Virus record (IMG/VR): IMGVR_UViG_3300022602_000192
Location: 1-41,487 of that record
Origin: a virus
DNA: 41,487 nucleotides
Reading direction: 5' to 3' (one strand)
Both the position numbers and the translations under genes were made by a program. Position 1 is the stretch's first letter. Each line of letters begins with the position of its first letter. Below the pieces are notes generated by a model, which had not been told where the DNA came from, made no database searches, and was given only the letters and a program-made list of their open reading frames with translations. This document shows positions 7,761-16,323 of the stretch, piece after piece.

Positions 7761-9362
7761 ATGGCAAAAAGTCTCGACGGGGTCTTAACAAAAAAGGCTC
7801 ACACTAAAGAAAAGTTTACAGAACAGCAGGTTCAGGACTTGCTAGCCTGTGCTGACCCCACAACTGGTTATCACTACTTCAGTAAAAACTTCTTTCATAT
7901 CCAGCATCCTGTTAAAGGTAAAGTTAAATTTGAGCCTTACGAATACCAGGAACGACTACTAAACGCATATCACGATTATCGTTTTAATATTAATATGCTA
8001 CCACGTCAAAGTGGTAAGACTACGTGTGCATCAGCATACTTGTTATGGTACGCTATGTTTCATCCGGATCAAACTATTCTAATTGCCGCACACAAATACA
8101 CAGGCGCACAGGAAATTATGCAACGTATCCGCTATGGATACGAACTATGCTCGGATCACATACGTGCAGGTGTAGTAAACTATAACAAAGGTTCAATGGA
8201 GTTTGAAAATGGATCAAGAATTGTATCAGCTACTACTACCGGTAATACTGGTCGTGGTATGTCAATTTCCCTACTATACTGTGACGAGTTTGCATTCTTG
8301 CAACCTAACATTGCTACAGAATTTTGGACATCAATCAGCCCTACACTAGCAACTGGTGGACGTGCGATTATTACTAGCACACCTAATTCAGACGAAGACG
8401 AGTTTGCTATTATTTGGAAAGAAAGTCAGGATAAATTTGACGAACACGGCAACACTCGCGAGGACGGATTAGGGCGCAACGGATTCCACGGATTTAAAGC
8501 AGAATGGTGGGAACATCCGGATCGCGGAGAAGAGTGGAAAAAGACTGAAATGGGACGTATTGGTGAAGAACGTTTCCGTCGAGAATATGGGTGCGAATTC
8601 TTAGTCTATGACGAAACTCTTATCAACAGTCTTAAATTAATCGAACTAGTAGGCAGAGAACCCCTGTTCAAGATGGGTCAAGTGCGATGGTATAAGAAAC
8701 CAGAACCTGACAAAGTTTATCTTGTTGCCCATGATCCTAGCCTAGGTACAGGTGGCGACTATGGTGCTATACAAGTGTTCGAAATGCCTAGTATGGTACA
8801 GGCAGCAGAATGGCAACACAATATTACACCGGTACAGGGGCAAGTTAAAATACTGCGTGATATATTAAAATATATCCAAGACGAAATAGGTGCTGAAAAT
8901 TACTCAAACATTTACTGGAGCGTGGAAAATAATACCGTGGGTGAAAGTGCCCTAGTTGTCATAGACAATTTAGGAGAAGAAACTTTCCCAGGATTTATGC
9001 TGTCAGAAGTAGGACGTAAAGGGCATGTACGCAAGTTTCGCAAAGGATTTAATACAACACACGGATCAAAAATAGCGGCTTGTGCCAAGGCAAAATTCCT
9101 CATAGAAGAGGACAAAATGACAATTAATAGCCGTCCTTTAATATCTGAACTTAAAACTTATATTGCAAAAGGTGTAACTTTTACAGCTAAAGAAGGACAG
9201 CATGATGACTTAGTAGCATCACTATTATTAGCTGTACGCATGAGCGAAGTGCTAGCAGAATGGGATCCTGAAGTATTTGAGCGTCTTAAAGTGACTAGCA
9301 ACTGGGCAATAGATCCAGATTTTGAACCACCGTTGCCCATATTCATCTCATCGGGTATCTGA
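7761..9362 (+). CDS. gp17: Terminase large subunit gp17
   Basis: The packaging motor ATPase and headful nuclease, 533 residues. The ATPase domain shows Walker A (PRQSGKTT, about residues 81-88), Walker B (LLYCDEF, about 171-177) and the coupling motif ITSTPN (about 204-209). The RNase H-like nuclease domain shows HDPSLGTGGDYG with Asp near 325 and 333, YWSVENNTVG, and HDDLVASLLLA near the C terminus. The length is a little under T4 gp17 (610 aa). It stands alone behind a terminator and a late-type element. All key residues are present, so it should be active. Confidence 0.97.
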   Translation: MAKSLDGVLTKKAHTKEKFTEQQVQDLLACADPTTGYHYFSKNFFHIQHPVKGKVKFEPYEYQERLLNAYHDYRFNINMLPRQSGKTTCASAYLLWYAMFHPDQTILIAAHKYTGAQEIMQRIRYGYELCSDHIRAGVVNYNKGSMEFENGSRIVSATTTGNTGRGMSISLLYCDEFAFLQPNIATEFWTSISPTLATGGRAIITSTPNSDEDEFAIIWKESQDKFDEHGNTREDGLGRNGFHGFKAEWWEHPDRGEEWKKTEMGRIGEERFRREYGCEFLVYDETLINSLKLIELVGREPLFKMGQVRWYKKPEPDKVYLVAHDPSLGTGGDYGAIQVFEMPSMVQAAEWQHNITPVQGQVKILRDILKYIQDEIGAENYSNIYWSVENNTVGESALVVIDNLGEETFPGFMLSEVGRKGHVRKFRKGFNTTHGSKIAACAKAKFLIEEDKMTINSRPLISELKTYIAKGVTFTAKEGQHDDLVASLLLAVRMSEVLAEWDPEVFERLKVTSNWAIDPDFEPPLPIFISSGI

Positions 9363-9368
9363 TAAATA
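9362..9368 (+). promoter_or_regulatory. Late promoter element after gp17, leaderless spacing
   Basis: ATAAATA begins on the last base of the gp17 stop codon, and only 4 nt (TAAC) separate it from the ATG at 9373. No ribosome site is visible. Confidence 0.6.
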
Positions 9369-9372
9369 TAAC

Positions 9373-11568
9373 ATGAACAAGAATTTGAATAAAATCGCAC
9401 AGGATCTTTACGGGAAAATCGAGACTCGCTTTCCTAACATCAAGATCGGTGACGAAAATGCTGAAGTATTGAGCAAGAAAACAGATATCCCCGAAGCACG
9501 TTTCTTTGAGTTTGAATACGAAGAAGCGGGAGAAAAATTAGGGACGATTGCTATTACGCTAGATGAGGAAGATGGCATCATCGTACAAATCAGTGGAAAA
9601 CTTGCTGACAGCAAGCACTATGGAGCATTTAGATTTATTCGTAGTTTTAGACAGTTTGCTAAAAACCGCCTGTTAAAATTCCATGTACAGAATATTGGCA
9701 AGGATCATCTAGACAAACGTGATTATAATTTTCAAGCGAAACCTAAGGAAGAACCAGTTATGCAATCGCAACAACCTGTAATGGAAAGCAAGATGTACGG
9801 CAATGCTCGTATGAGTTATCAAGACTTGGGCGAAGCTCGTCTAGTTATTAAACACAGTCAACCTGTTAATCCAGAAATTGCCGCAGGACGTACAATGCAC
9901 ATTGACAGTATCTATGTTGAAAATGCAGATGGTGAGCGTTTTAAATATCCTTTCAAACATCTTAACGGTGCTCGCGCAATGGCCGAACATCTAAAGCATG
10001 GCGGCAATCCTTATGACAATATCGGCAAGCACATTTCAAGTTTGTCAGAAGAACTATCACAATTACGCAAGTTCAAAGGTTATGTTACACGCAATGACAC
10101 ATTAGCAGAAGCAATGAATGACATTACTCCTCGGGTGATGGAACGCATAGAAGAAATTAAAAAAGAAGTAGCTGGACTACAACGTCCAACATATTACGAA
10201 GTGTTTGCTGAATCATTTGCATCACGCGAAGAGCAAATAATTCCAGAAGATGTTATGAGCGACTGGATTGATCGTTTGACAATCCGTACATTCAATGAAG
10301 ATTTAAAAACAGCATTTCCATATATCTTCCGCTTAGTAGACGAAACTACTATTCCTGTAAAAGAATTATCACCTGACGATTTATTAGATGAAAATCATCA
10401 CAATGACGATGATGAAAATGAAAAAATTGAACACTTGATGCGCAAATATCATTGGAGTCGCCAAGAAGCCATAGAGCACTTGCACTACAATGAACATGAT
10501 CCTAAAGACTATGAAGACATGGAAGAAGCACAGTTTGAATCATTCTTAGATAGTATAATGAATGAAGACGAAGCAACTGCTACAGGATCTAACAACTTGT
10601 TTGTGTCAGATATTGCAAGACGTTCACAAGCAATGGATCAACTAAAACAGTTACTAGCAGGTGGACTACAACCCGGTGTTGATGGTATTAATGCAGTGGC
10701 TAGCTTAAAGGGCATTATTGACAGTGAGCAGTTTACTGAAAAATATCTGAAAGGTTTGTCTGACAATGATGATGTTGGTACTGCAATTAAATTATACCTA
10801 AAAGACATCGCTGATGGCAATATACAAGAACCATTTGCACCTAAAGCAAAAGAAATCGCACAACAAATACTAGCCAGTAAAGAATTAGACATAGCACCAT
10901 CAACTCCAGTTGGTGGCACAGACATGCCAGCAGATGCAGGTGCTCCACCAGCTCCAGAAGGTGAAGTTCCTCCAGCACCGGGTGGTGAAGTTCCTCCTCC
11001 AGAAGGTGAAGTTCCTCCAGCACCGGGTGGTGAAGTTCCTCCTCCAGCACCACCCGTAGCAGAAAGCATGGGCAAACTTAAAGCTAAACTAATCAAAGTA
11101 TTTGAAGCTGGTGCAAGTTTAGATACTGAATTAGATTTTGGACATCGTGTAATGACGCTAGGTGAAGCTATGAAGGCATGCGGTGTGGATATGAGCCCAC
11201 AACAGTCAGGTAGCGTAGTAGATGAGATGATGGATTCTATTTCTGGATTCTTTAACCCAGAAGAAAAAAACTTTACAATTGGCGGTATGCGAGCCAAGAT
11301 TAGAGTACTAAAAGATTTTAAAAATGGTGTTTATAAAAATGCCAAACCACAAGATGTAAAAACAGTTATTGGCATGATTGACAAATTGGATCCATCTGCT
11401 CCTGTACAAAAATCACATGGTGGCGAATTGGATCATATCCGTCACTTAGCAGGAGCACAGCAAGGTAATCCACAGGATGTGCATGTCACTATTGGCAAAG
11501 AATCACAGGTTATGCCTGAAAATTCAATCAAGAATATTTTGAGCAAACTTGATAGTTTAGGAAAATAA
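9373..11568 (+). CDS. Large virion protein with Pro/Glu-rich repeat linker
   Basis: 731 residues from the ATG at 9373. An in-frame ATG at 9322 lies inside gp17 and before the promoter element, so it was not chosen. The N-terminal third has an alpha/beta look (RFFEFEYEEAGEKLGTIAI). The middle carries a conserved phrase seen in cyanophage-type virion proteins, GARAMAEHLKHGGNPYDNIG then SSLSEELSQLRKFKGYVTRN. Next comes an acidic helical region, a 45-bp duplicated Pro/Glu/Gly linker (10954-11043), and a globular C-terminal part (LDTELDFGHRVMTLGEAMKA). No enzyme motif was found. Position between gp17 and another structural gene supports a virion component; the exact place in the particle is unknown. 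Confidence 0.75.
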   Translation: MNKNLNKIAQDLYGKIETRFPNIKIGDENAEVLSKKTDIPEARFFEFEYEEAGEKLGTIAITLDEEDGIIVQISGKLADSKHYGAFRFIRSFRQFAKNRLLKFHVQNIGKDHLDKRDYNFQAKPKEEPVMQSQQPVMESKMYGNARMSYQDLGEARLVIKHSQPVNPEIAAGRTMHIDSIYVENADGERFKYPFKHLNGARAMAEHLKHGGNPYDNIGKHISSLSEELSQLRKFKGYVTRNDTLAEAMNDITPRVMERIEEIKKEVAGLQRPTYYEVFAESFASREEQIIPEDVMSDWIDRLTIRTFNEDLKTAFPYIFRLVDETTIPVKELSPDDLLDENHHNDDDENEKIEHLMRKYHWSRQEAIEHLHYNEHDPKDYEDMEEAQFESFLDSIMNEDEATATGSNNLFVSDIARRSQAMDQLKQLLAGGLQPGVDGINAVASLKGIIDSEQFTEKYLKGLSDNDDVGTAIKLYLKDIADGNIQEPFAPKAKEIAQQILASKELDIAPSTPVGGTDMPADAGAPPAPEGEVPPAPGGEVPPPEGEVPPAPGGEVPPPAPPVAESMGKLKAKLIKVFEAGASLDTELDFGHRVMTLGEAMKACGVDMSPQQSGSVVDEMMDSISGFFNPEEKNFTIGGMRAKIRVLKDFKNGVYKNAKPQDVKTVIGMIDKLDPSAPVQKSHGGELDHIRHLAGAQQGNPQDVHVTIGKESQVMPENSIKNILSKLDSLGK
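10954..11043 (+). repeat. Exact 45-bp tandem duplication inside a virion gene
   Basis: Positions 10954-10998 are repeated base for base at 10999-11043. Each unit encodes 15 residues built from GEVPP steps and itself contains two GGTGAAGTTCCTCC copies. The perfect identity indicates a recent in-frame duplication in a linker. Confidence 0.95.
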
Positions 11569-11570
11569 TT

Positions 11571-12815
11571 ATGAAGAAACAAATAACTGAATCTGATCTA
11601 ATTAATCTCGCTAAAGGATTGAGAGAATATTTAGGCGAAGCTGGACCAACATATAATGCAGATATACAAAACAGTCCTGCATGGAAAGCATTACAAGCAC
11701 AATATGATGCCGCTCCTGCAGGATCTCAAGCAAGAAAAGATATTGCATACAAAATGCAACAGATGCATTTGGCTAATGCCGCATCTAGTCAAGCGGCCAG
11801 TCCAGCACCTGAGCCAGTAGTTCCAGCAAACTCTGTAGTTAAACCAGATCCAGCTTGGGTTAGTAAACGTATTGGTCCTGGTTACGAAGGAGCAACATGG
11901 ACTAAACAAGCTGACGGGAAATGGTTAGCTAAAAAGTCCGATGGTACATCTGACCGAGCATATACTCCTGCTTTGATTGCTGAACTGGATAAAATGTGGG
12001 CACAACAGAAACCTAGTTCTTCAACTGGTTCAACAACTACAGCTAATACAACAGCTAATACACCTGCTAATACAACTGCTAACACTACTAGCGGAGCAGA
12101 CACAAGTCCTAAGTCAACCGCTCGAGCTTATACTAATGGCACCATCGGGCCAGGAAGTTCAGGACAGCCAGTTAAAGATTTACAAAAACAACTAGGTATT
12201 CCAGAGACTGGTGTATGGGACAAAGCAACTTCTGACAAAGTAATTGCAACACAAAAAGAAATTGGTACCAATCCTGACGGCAAATGGGGTCCGCAATCTA
12301 GAGCAAAATATGATGCATGGAAGGCAACACAACCTGCGGCAACTACTACATCAACTCAGTCAAACACTCCTGAACCATCAGACGAAATGAGACGTGACTA
12401 TGAAAGAGATACTGCGCAAAAACCTTCAGCAACAGATGCGGCACCAACAGGTATGCAAGCACAAGGTGATGACGAAGGTAACACAATAATTACTCGTCCG
12501 GACGGTAGCACTATGGTAGTTGGCCCAGATGGCAAACAAATTCCGCAGGCATCAAATCCTAATTTACCGCAAAATCAAGGTGTTGTTAATACTGTTAGAA
12601 ATTGGTTTAATAACAAGGGTGAATTCCAAAAACCAGTAGGATACCAAGGTACTACACCGGCGACAGCTGATGTAGGCGGTGGTGGAATGAAACCTGCTCC
12701 AGAAACTACCCCCGTAACAGATGGATCAGGTAAACCAACTAATGCAGTTACACGAAACGAGTCAGTTCAATATGACGATTTGAAACGAATTGTTAGTTTG
12801 ATACATTACAGATAA
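11571..12815 (+). CDS. Virion-associated protein with peptidoglycan-binding-like domain
   Basis: 414 residues. N-terminal ITESDLINLAKGLREYLGEA is an amphipathic segment with a possible prohead-protease site (LGE before A). A Thr/Asn-rich linker (TANTTANTPANTTANTT) precedes a region near residues 190-250 that looks like a PG_binding_1 module: GSSGQPVKDLQKQLGIPETG, then WDKATSDKVIATQKEIG and PDGKWGPQSRAKYDAW. Such domains bind cell-wall glycan in lysins and tail proteins. No amidase or muramidase catalytic motif is visible, so it is a binding rather than a clear lytic protein. It starts 2 nt after the preceding stop and is the last gene before the gp32 terminator. Confidence 0.6.
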   Translation: MKKQITESDLINLAKGLREYLGEAGPTYNADIQNSPAWKALQAQYDAAPAGSQARKDIAYKMQQMHLANAASSQAASPAPEPVVPANSVVKPDPAWVSKRIGPGYEGATWTKQADGKWLAKKSDGTSDRAYTPALIAELDKMWAQQKPSSSTGSTTTANTTANTPANTTANTTSGADTSPKSTARAYTNGTIGPGSSGQPVKDLQKQLGIPETGVWDKATSDKVIATQKEIGTNPDGKWGPQSRAKYDAWKATQPAATTTSTQSNTPEPSDEMRRDYERDTAQKPSATDAAPTGMQAQGDDEGNTIITRPDGSTMVVGPDGKQIPQASNPNLPQNQGVVNTVRNWFNNKGEFQKPVGYQGTTPATADVGGGGMKPAPETTPVTDGSGKPTNAVTRNESVQYDDLKRIVSLIHYR

Positions 12816-12865
12816 TTGAGTAAAATACTCATATTTTAGGCAAGATTCTTCTTGCGATACTAAAT

Positions 12866-12900
12866 AAAAGTGCGTATACTACAAAGTATATGCACTTTTT
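12866..12900 (+). terminator. Strong intrinsic terminator before gp32
   Basis: A 15-bp stem (AAAAGTGCGTATACT with AGTATATGCACTTTT, one G-T pair) closes an ACAA loop and ends in five T (12896-12900). The A-rich left arm means it could also act on the opposite strand. Confidence 0.88.
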
Positions 12901-12919
12901 GTTTTACAGGACGTAAAAC
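12901..12919 (+). promoter_or_regulatory. Hairpin in gp32 leader, possible autoregulatory operator
   Basis: GTTTTAC and GTAAAAC pair around the loop AGGAC, followed by ~35 nt of purine-rich, unstructured-looking leader (AAATAAAAAGC, then AAAGGAG) up to the gp32 ATG. In T4, gp32 represses its own mRNA by binding a leader pseudoknot plus an unstructured A/U-rich tract. The layout here is similar, but a pseudoknot partner for the loop was not found. Confidence 0.35.
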
Positions 12920-12967
12920 ATACAGGCAAATAAAAAGCAAACAAAGGCATATTAAAGGAGAAATATT

Positions 12968-13939
12968 ATGGCAACTTTGGCTGAAATTCGAGCAAAACTA
13001 AAAGCATCTGAGCAAAAAGGTTCAGGAGAAAGAACTGGGGGCGATAATTCAATTTACGCATTCTGGAACTTAAAAGAAGGTGACGAATCCGTTCTGCGAT
13101 TCTTACCAGACGGCAACACAGATAACACATTTTTCTGGGTTGAACGTGCAATGATCAAACTTCCCTTTGCAGGTATCAAAGGCGAATCTGAAAGCAAAAA
13201 CATCACAGTACAAGTACCATGCATGGAAATGTATGGCGATTCTTGCCCAATCTTAACAGAAGTGCGTCCTTGGTTTAAGGATCCAGCATTAGAAGATATG
13301 GGTCGTAAGTACTGGAAGAAACGTAGTTATATTTTCCAAGGTTTCGTTGTAGAAGACGGACTTCAAGAAAAAGAAACTCCAGAAAATCCAATCCGTAGAT
13401 TTATCATTGGTCCTCAAATTTTCCAATCAATTCGTGCCGCATTAGTGGATCCAGAGTTGGAAGACTTGCCAACTGATTATGTGCATGGCTTGGACTACCG
13501 CATGAAGAAAACATCAAAAGGTGGTTATGCTGACTACTCAACTTCAAGTTGGGCACGTCGTGAGCGTCCACTAAGTGATACAGAACAAGCCGCAGTTAAG
13601 CAATATGGCTTGTATAACTTGTCAGACTTCCTACCTAAGAAGCCAGGTGAAGTTGAATTGAAAGTTATCAAAGAAATGTTTGAAGCATCAGTTGACGGCG
13701 AGCCATATGATATGGATCGTTGGGGACAATATTTCAAACCAGCAGGTATTAGCCAGAACACAGGCGATCCTGTAAAAGCAACTCCTAAAGCAAGTGCTCC
13801 AATCGATGAAATCGATCCAGACGAAGCACCAGTAGCTAAGGCAACTCCTGCTCCAGCACCAAAGGCTGAAGCAAGTGCCGGCGGTGATAGTCGTGCCCAA
13901 GACATCTTGGCAATGATCCGTAATCGTCAAAAGCAATAA
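12968..13939 (+). CDS. gp32: Single-stranded DNA-binding protein gp32
   Basis: 323 residues. It coats ssDNA at forks and recombination intermediates. The N-terminal basic/helical segment (MATLAEIRAKLKASE) is the cooperativity domain. The core holds FWNLKEGDESVLRFLPDG and a Cys pair in VPCMEMYGDSCPI, where part of the T4 zinc site lies; a full set of zinc ligands is not obvious. Aromatic-rich segments such as KYWKKRSYIFQGFVV fit the OB fold. The C-terminal ~70 residues are Ala/Pro/Asp-rich and end in a short helix (AQDILAMIRNRQKQ), the protein-interaction tail. A clear AAAGGAG site precedes the ATG. Confidence 0.95.
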   Translation: MATLAEIRAKLKASEQKGSGERTGGDNSIYAFWNLKEGDESVLRFLPDGNTDNTFFWVERAMIKLPFAGIKGESESKNITVQVPCMEMYGDSCPILTEVRPWFKDPALEDMGRKYWKKRSYIFQGFVVEDGLQEKETPENPIRRFIIGPQIFQSIRAALVDPELEDLPTDYVHGLDYRMKKTSKGGYADYSTSSWARRERPLSDTEQAAVKQYGLYNLSDFLPKKPGEVELKVIKEMFEASVDGEPYDMDRWGQYFKPAGISQNTGDPVKATPKASAPIDEIDPDEAPVAKATPAPAPKAEASAGGDSRAQDILAMIRNRQKQ

Positions 13940-13945
13940 AAAGGG

Positions 13946-13967
13946 ATAGGGGACTTAGGTCCCCTAT
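13946..13967 (+). terminator. Intercistronic hairpin between gp32 and uvsX
   Basis: A perfect 9-bp stem (ATAGGGGAC/GTCCCCTAT) closes a TTAG loop. No T run follows, so this may be a weak terminator or an mRNA-stability element setting the gp32:UvsX ratio. Confidence 0.6.
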
Positions 13968-13987
13968 AATCATTTAGGAGATTCAAT

Positions 13988-15043
13988 ATGGCTACAAAAG
14001 CCTTCGATTTATCAAAGTTTAGAAAAACCCTAACCAAGTCAATTGATGGTTTAGGTGTAGGATTCAACGATCCTACAGATTGGGTTAGTACAGGCAACTA
14101 TACGCTTAACTATCTAATCTCAGGCGACTTCCACAAAGGAGTTCCGCTTGGCAAAGTTACTGTATTTGCCGGCGAATCAGGTGCAGGTAAGAGTTTTATC
14201 TGTTCAGGTAATCTAGTGCGTAACGCACAACAACAAGGCATTTATGTTATCTTAATCGATACAGAAAATGCACTTGATGAAGCATGGTTACATGCTCTAG
14301 GTGTTGATACAAGTGAAGAAAAATTGCTCAAACTCAACATGGCAATGATCGATGATGTGGCAAAAACCATTCACGAATTCATGAAAGAATACAAGGAAAT
14401 GACTGACCGTCCGAAGGTCCTCTTTGTCATAGACAGCCTTGGTATGCTACTAACACCTACTGATATTAATCAGTTTGAAGCGGGTGATTTGAAAGGTGAC
14501 ATGGGCCGTAAGCCTAAAGCATTAACAGCACTTGTTCGTAATTGTGTTAACATGTTTGGTAATTATAATGTTGGTATGGTATGTACTAATCATACATACG
14601 CTAGCCAAGATATGTTTGATCCAGATGATAAGATTTCAGGCGGACAAGGATTTGTTTATGCAAGTTCTATTGTTGTTGCTATGAAAAAACTCAAACTTAA
14701 AGAGGATGAGGACGGCAACAAAGTGTCAGATGTAATGGGTATTCGTGCAAGTTGCAAGATTATGAAAACTCGTTATAGCAAGCCTTTTGAAACTGTACAA
14801 ATTAAGATCCCATACGAAACAGGTATGAATCCTTACTCAGGTATGGTTGATATGTGCGAAAAAGCCGGCATATTAAAACAAGAAGGCAACCGCTTGAAGT
14901 GGGTTGACCCTGAGACAGGTGAGGAATTCAAATTCTACCGAAAAGAATGGAAAGATGATAAATTAGATATGATAATGAACAAATTTCATATCAAAACTGA
15001 AACAACAACCATTCCTGAGGAGACAGTAGAAGATGTTGAATGA
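13988..15043 (+). CDS. uvsX: RecA-like strand-exchange recombinase UvsX
   Basis: 351 residues. Catalyses ATP-dependent strand exchange for recombination-dependent replication. Walker A is GESGAGKS (about 62-69), the catalytic-site region has DTENALDE (about 91-98), and Walker B is VLFVIDS (about 144-150). The motif KISGGQGFVYASS corresponds to the DNA-binding loop 2 region. Length is near T4 UvsX (391 aa). A TTTAGGAG site lies before the start. The 3' end overlaps the next ORF by 11 nt, and uvsY follows. Confidence 0.97.
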   Translation: MATKAFDLSKFRKTLTKSIDGLGVGFNDPTDWVSTGNYTLNYLISGDFHKGVPLGKVTVFAGESGAGKSFICSGNLVRNAQQQGIYVILIDTENALDEAWLHALGVDTSEEKLLKLNMAMIDDVAKTIHEFMKEYKEMTDRPKVLFVIDSLGMLLTPTDINQFEAGDLKGDMGRKPKALTALVRNCVNMFGNYNVGMVCTNHTYASQDMFDPDDKISGGQGFVYASSIVVAMKKLKLKEDEDGNKVSDVMGIRASCKIMKTRYSKPFETVQIKIPYETGMNPYSGMVDMCEKAGILKQEGNRLKWVDPETGEEFKFYRKEWKDDKLDMIMNKFHIKTETTTIPEETVEDVE

Positions 15044-15266
15044 ACAACAAATCGGTGATATCTGGGTATTATTTTCTGACTACATTGACAAGAAACAAGT
15101 AGAAACAGTAGCAGAACGCTATGTAGAATTGCTAGCAGACTTTGGTACTACTGATAGAATTATGCAAAGTTCTATGGGTGTAGATCCTGTATTAGATCAA
15201 GCAATTGAATACTATATGGATGAGGAAAGCAAAGACGACGACGATATTGACGAATTGGAGTTTTAA
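15033..15266 (+). CDS. Small acidic protein between uvsX and uvsY
   Basis: 77 residues, unrecognised. It has a helical body (IWVLFSDYIDKKQVETVAER, then VLDQAIEYYMDEE) and a very acidic end (SKDDDDIDELEF). It begins inside uvsX with a GAGGAG ribosome site and its stop overlaps the uvsY start, so it is translationally coupled to both recombination genes. A regulatory or accessory role in recombination is inference from position only. Confidence 0.75.
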   Translation: MLNEQQIGDIWVLFSDYIDKKQVETVAERYVELLADFGTTDRIMQSSMGVDPVLDQAIEYYMDEESKDDDDIDELEF

Positions 15267-15721
15267 TGGGTTGGTATTCTGAAGTTGCGAAAGACATTTC
15301 AAACATTCCCGATGCGGCTGTTTATTTTGAAGCGGAGTTATTAGAAGCTAAAAAAGAATGCCGTATATCGGGCAATGTTGAACGTGCCGCGGCATTAATG
15401 CCCGGTATCGTTGAAGAACGTTTTGCTCAACTGCAAGAAATTGAAGCAATTTTAGAGTACCTTAATATCGAACTTCGTAGACTTAAAAGCAGTCACTTCC
15501 GCAAATACTTGGAAAATTATCAACGTGCTCTAAGCTCAAGAGATTGTGAAAAATTTGTAGAAGGCGAAGCGGATGTAGTTGACTTTGAAAAAATTATCAA
15601 TGAATTTGCCCTACTACGCAACAAGTGGTTAGGTATTACTAAAGCACTTGATCAGAAGCAATGGCAAATTACAAACATTGTGAAATTGCGTGTTGCTGGT
15701 ATGGAAGACGCATCATTATAA
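15266..15721 (+). CDS. uvsY: Recombination mediator UvsY-like
   Basis: 151 residues, almost all helical. The C-terminal region (FALLRNKWLGITKALDQKQW, then QITNIVKLRVAGMED) parallels the T4 UvsY end (W...ALDAIKSRG...HIQDMRA). The central charged helix LQEIEAILEYLNIELRRLKS with FRKYLENYQRALSS fits the coiled multimerising part. UvsY loads UvsX on gp32-coated ssDNA. Context (gp32, uvsX, uvsY, uvsW together) supports the call, although identity with T4 is low. Confidence 0.8.
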   Translation: MGWYSEVAKDISNIPDAAVYFEAELLEAKKECRISGNVERAAALMPGIVEERFAQLQEIEAILEYLNIELRRLKSSHFRKYLENYQRALSSRDCEKFVEGEADVVDFEKIINEFALLRNKWLGITKALDQKQWQITNIVKLRVAGMEDASL

Positions 15722-15725
15722 AAGT

Positions 15726-16226
15726 ATGTTTGTACGGTATAACAACGTATTGAATGATGAAGAATTAGCATATTGCCAACAACGGGTATTTAAAACAGCA
15801 ACTTGGGCATATGGTGGTTATAGTCGATCCCTCGACGATGAATTTTTTTGGAATATGGATTTAACAACCGACGAGTTTTTTACAAAACTGTTTTTTGAAA
15901 AAATTAAAAAAATTACAAACAAAAATTTTATATTAGAAAAAGTATATGCAAACGGTGCCACTTACGGACAACCTGCTCAACTCCATTCCGATGGTCGTGA
16001 ACCTAATGCGTATACATTTTTATTTTATCCAAACCCTAAATGGCAACCTTCTTGGCAAGGCGGAACATTGTTTCAAAAAGATAGTTTAAATGTAACTATA
16101 GCTCAATACATTCCAAATTCTGGAATATTATTTAAAGCAAACATATTGCATTCTGCAATTGAGCATAGTAAACAGTTTACCGGACTACGAGTCTCAATAG
16201 CATTTAAATTAAAAGAGATAAGTTAA
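15726..16226 (+). CDS. 2-oxoglutarate/Fe(II)-dependent oxygenase (no. 1 of 5)
   Basis: 166 residues from ATG 15726; an earlier in-frame start at 15690 would sit in uvsY. The jelly-roll iron site is intact: H87 and D89 in QLHSDGREP, H142 in KANILHSAIEH, and R155 in GLRVSIAFKL for 2-oxoglutarate. WQGGTLF and PNSGILFKA are typical double-stranded beta-helix strands. These enzymes hydroxylate proteins, nucleic acids or small molecules; the substrate here is unknown. The gene follows uvsY by 4 nt and is the last before a terminator. Confidence 0.85.
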   Translation: MFVRYNNVLNDEELAYCQQRVFKTATWAYGGYSRSLDDEFFWNMDLTTDEFFTKLFFEKIKKITNKNFILEKVYANGATYGQPAQLHSDGREPNAYTFLFYPNPKWQPSWQGGTLFQKDSLNVTIAQYIPNSGILFKANILHSAIEHSKQFTGLRVSIAFKLKEIS

Positions 16227-16247
16227 TTCGTCCAAAATTCAGCAAGC

Positions 16248-16279
16248 AGGCCTTAAATAATATTGAGGCCTATTTTTTT
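16248..16279 (+). terminator. Intrinsic terminator before the pre-uvsW gene
   Basis: Two AGGCCT arms (16248-16253 and 16266-16271) flank a 12-nt AT-rich loop and are followed by A and seven T (16273-16279). Confidence 0.85.
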
Positions 16280-16287
16280 CTAAATGG

Positions 16288-16316
16288 TTGCATTTTAAAA
16301 TATGTCAGCGTATACT
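16288..16316 (+). promoter_or_regulatory. Sigma-70-like promoter, leaderless spacing
   Basis: TTGCAT (16288-16293), a 17-nt spacer and TATACT (16311-16316) sit directly after the terminator. The ATG at 16324 is 7 nt past the -10 element, so the predicted transcript starts at or beside the start codon. Confidence 0.65.
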
Positions 16317-16323
16317 AACTAAC

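Noticed and set aside
9322-9372. A 17-residue longer start for the virion protein at 9373
   Set aside because: It would begin inside gp17 and upstream of the ATAAATA element; the added peptide has no resemblance to the rest.
10954-11043. CRISPR-like or mobile repeat
   Set aside because: The two units are directly adjacent without spacers and are in frame within a coding linker.
10638-11297. A 219-codon leftward ORF antisense to the virion gene
   Set aside because: It lies wholly opposite a well-supported gene, and its Pro/Gly/Ala-rich product is the mirror of the repeat linker; no ribosome site.
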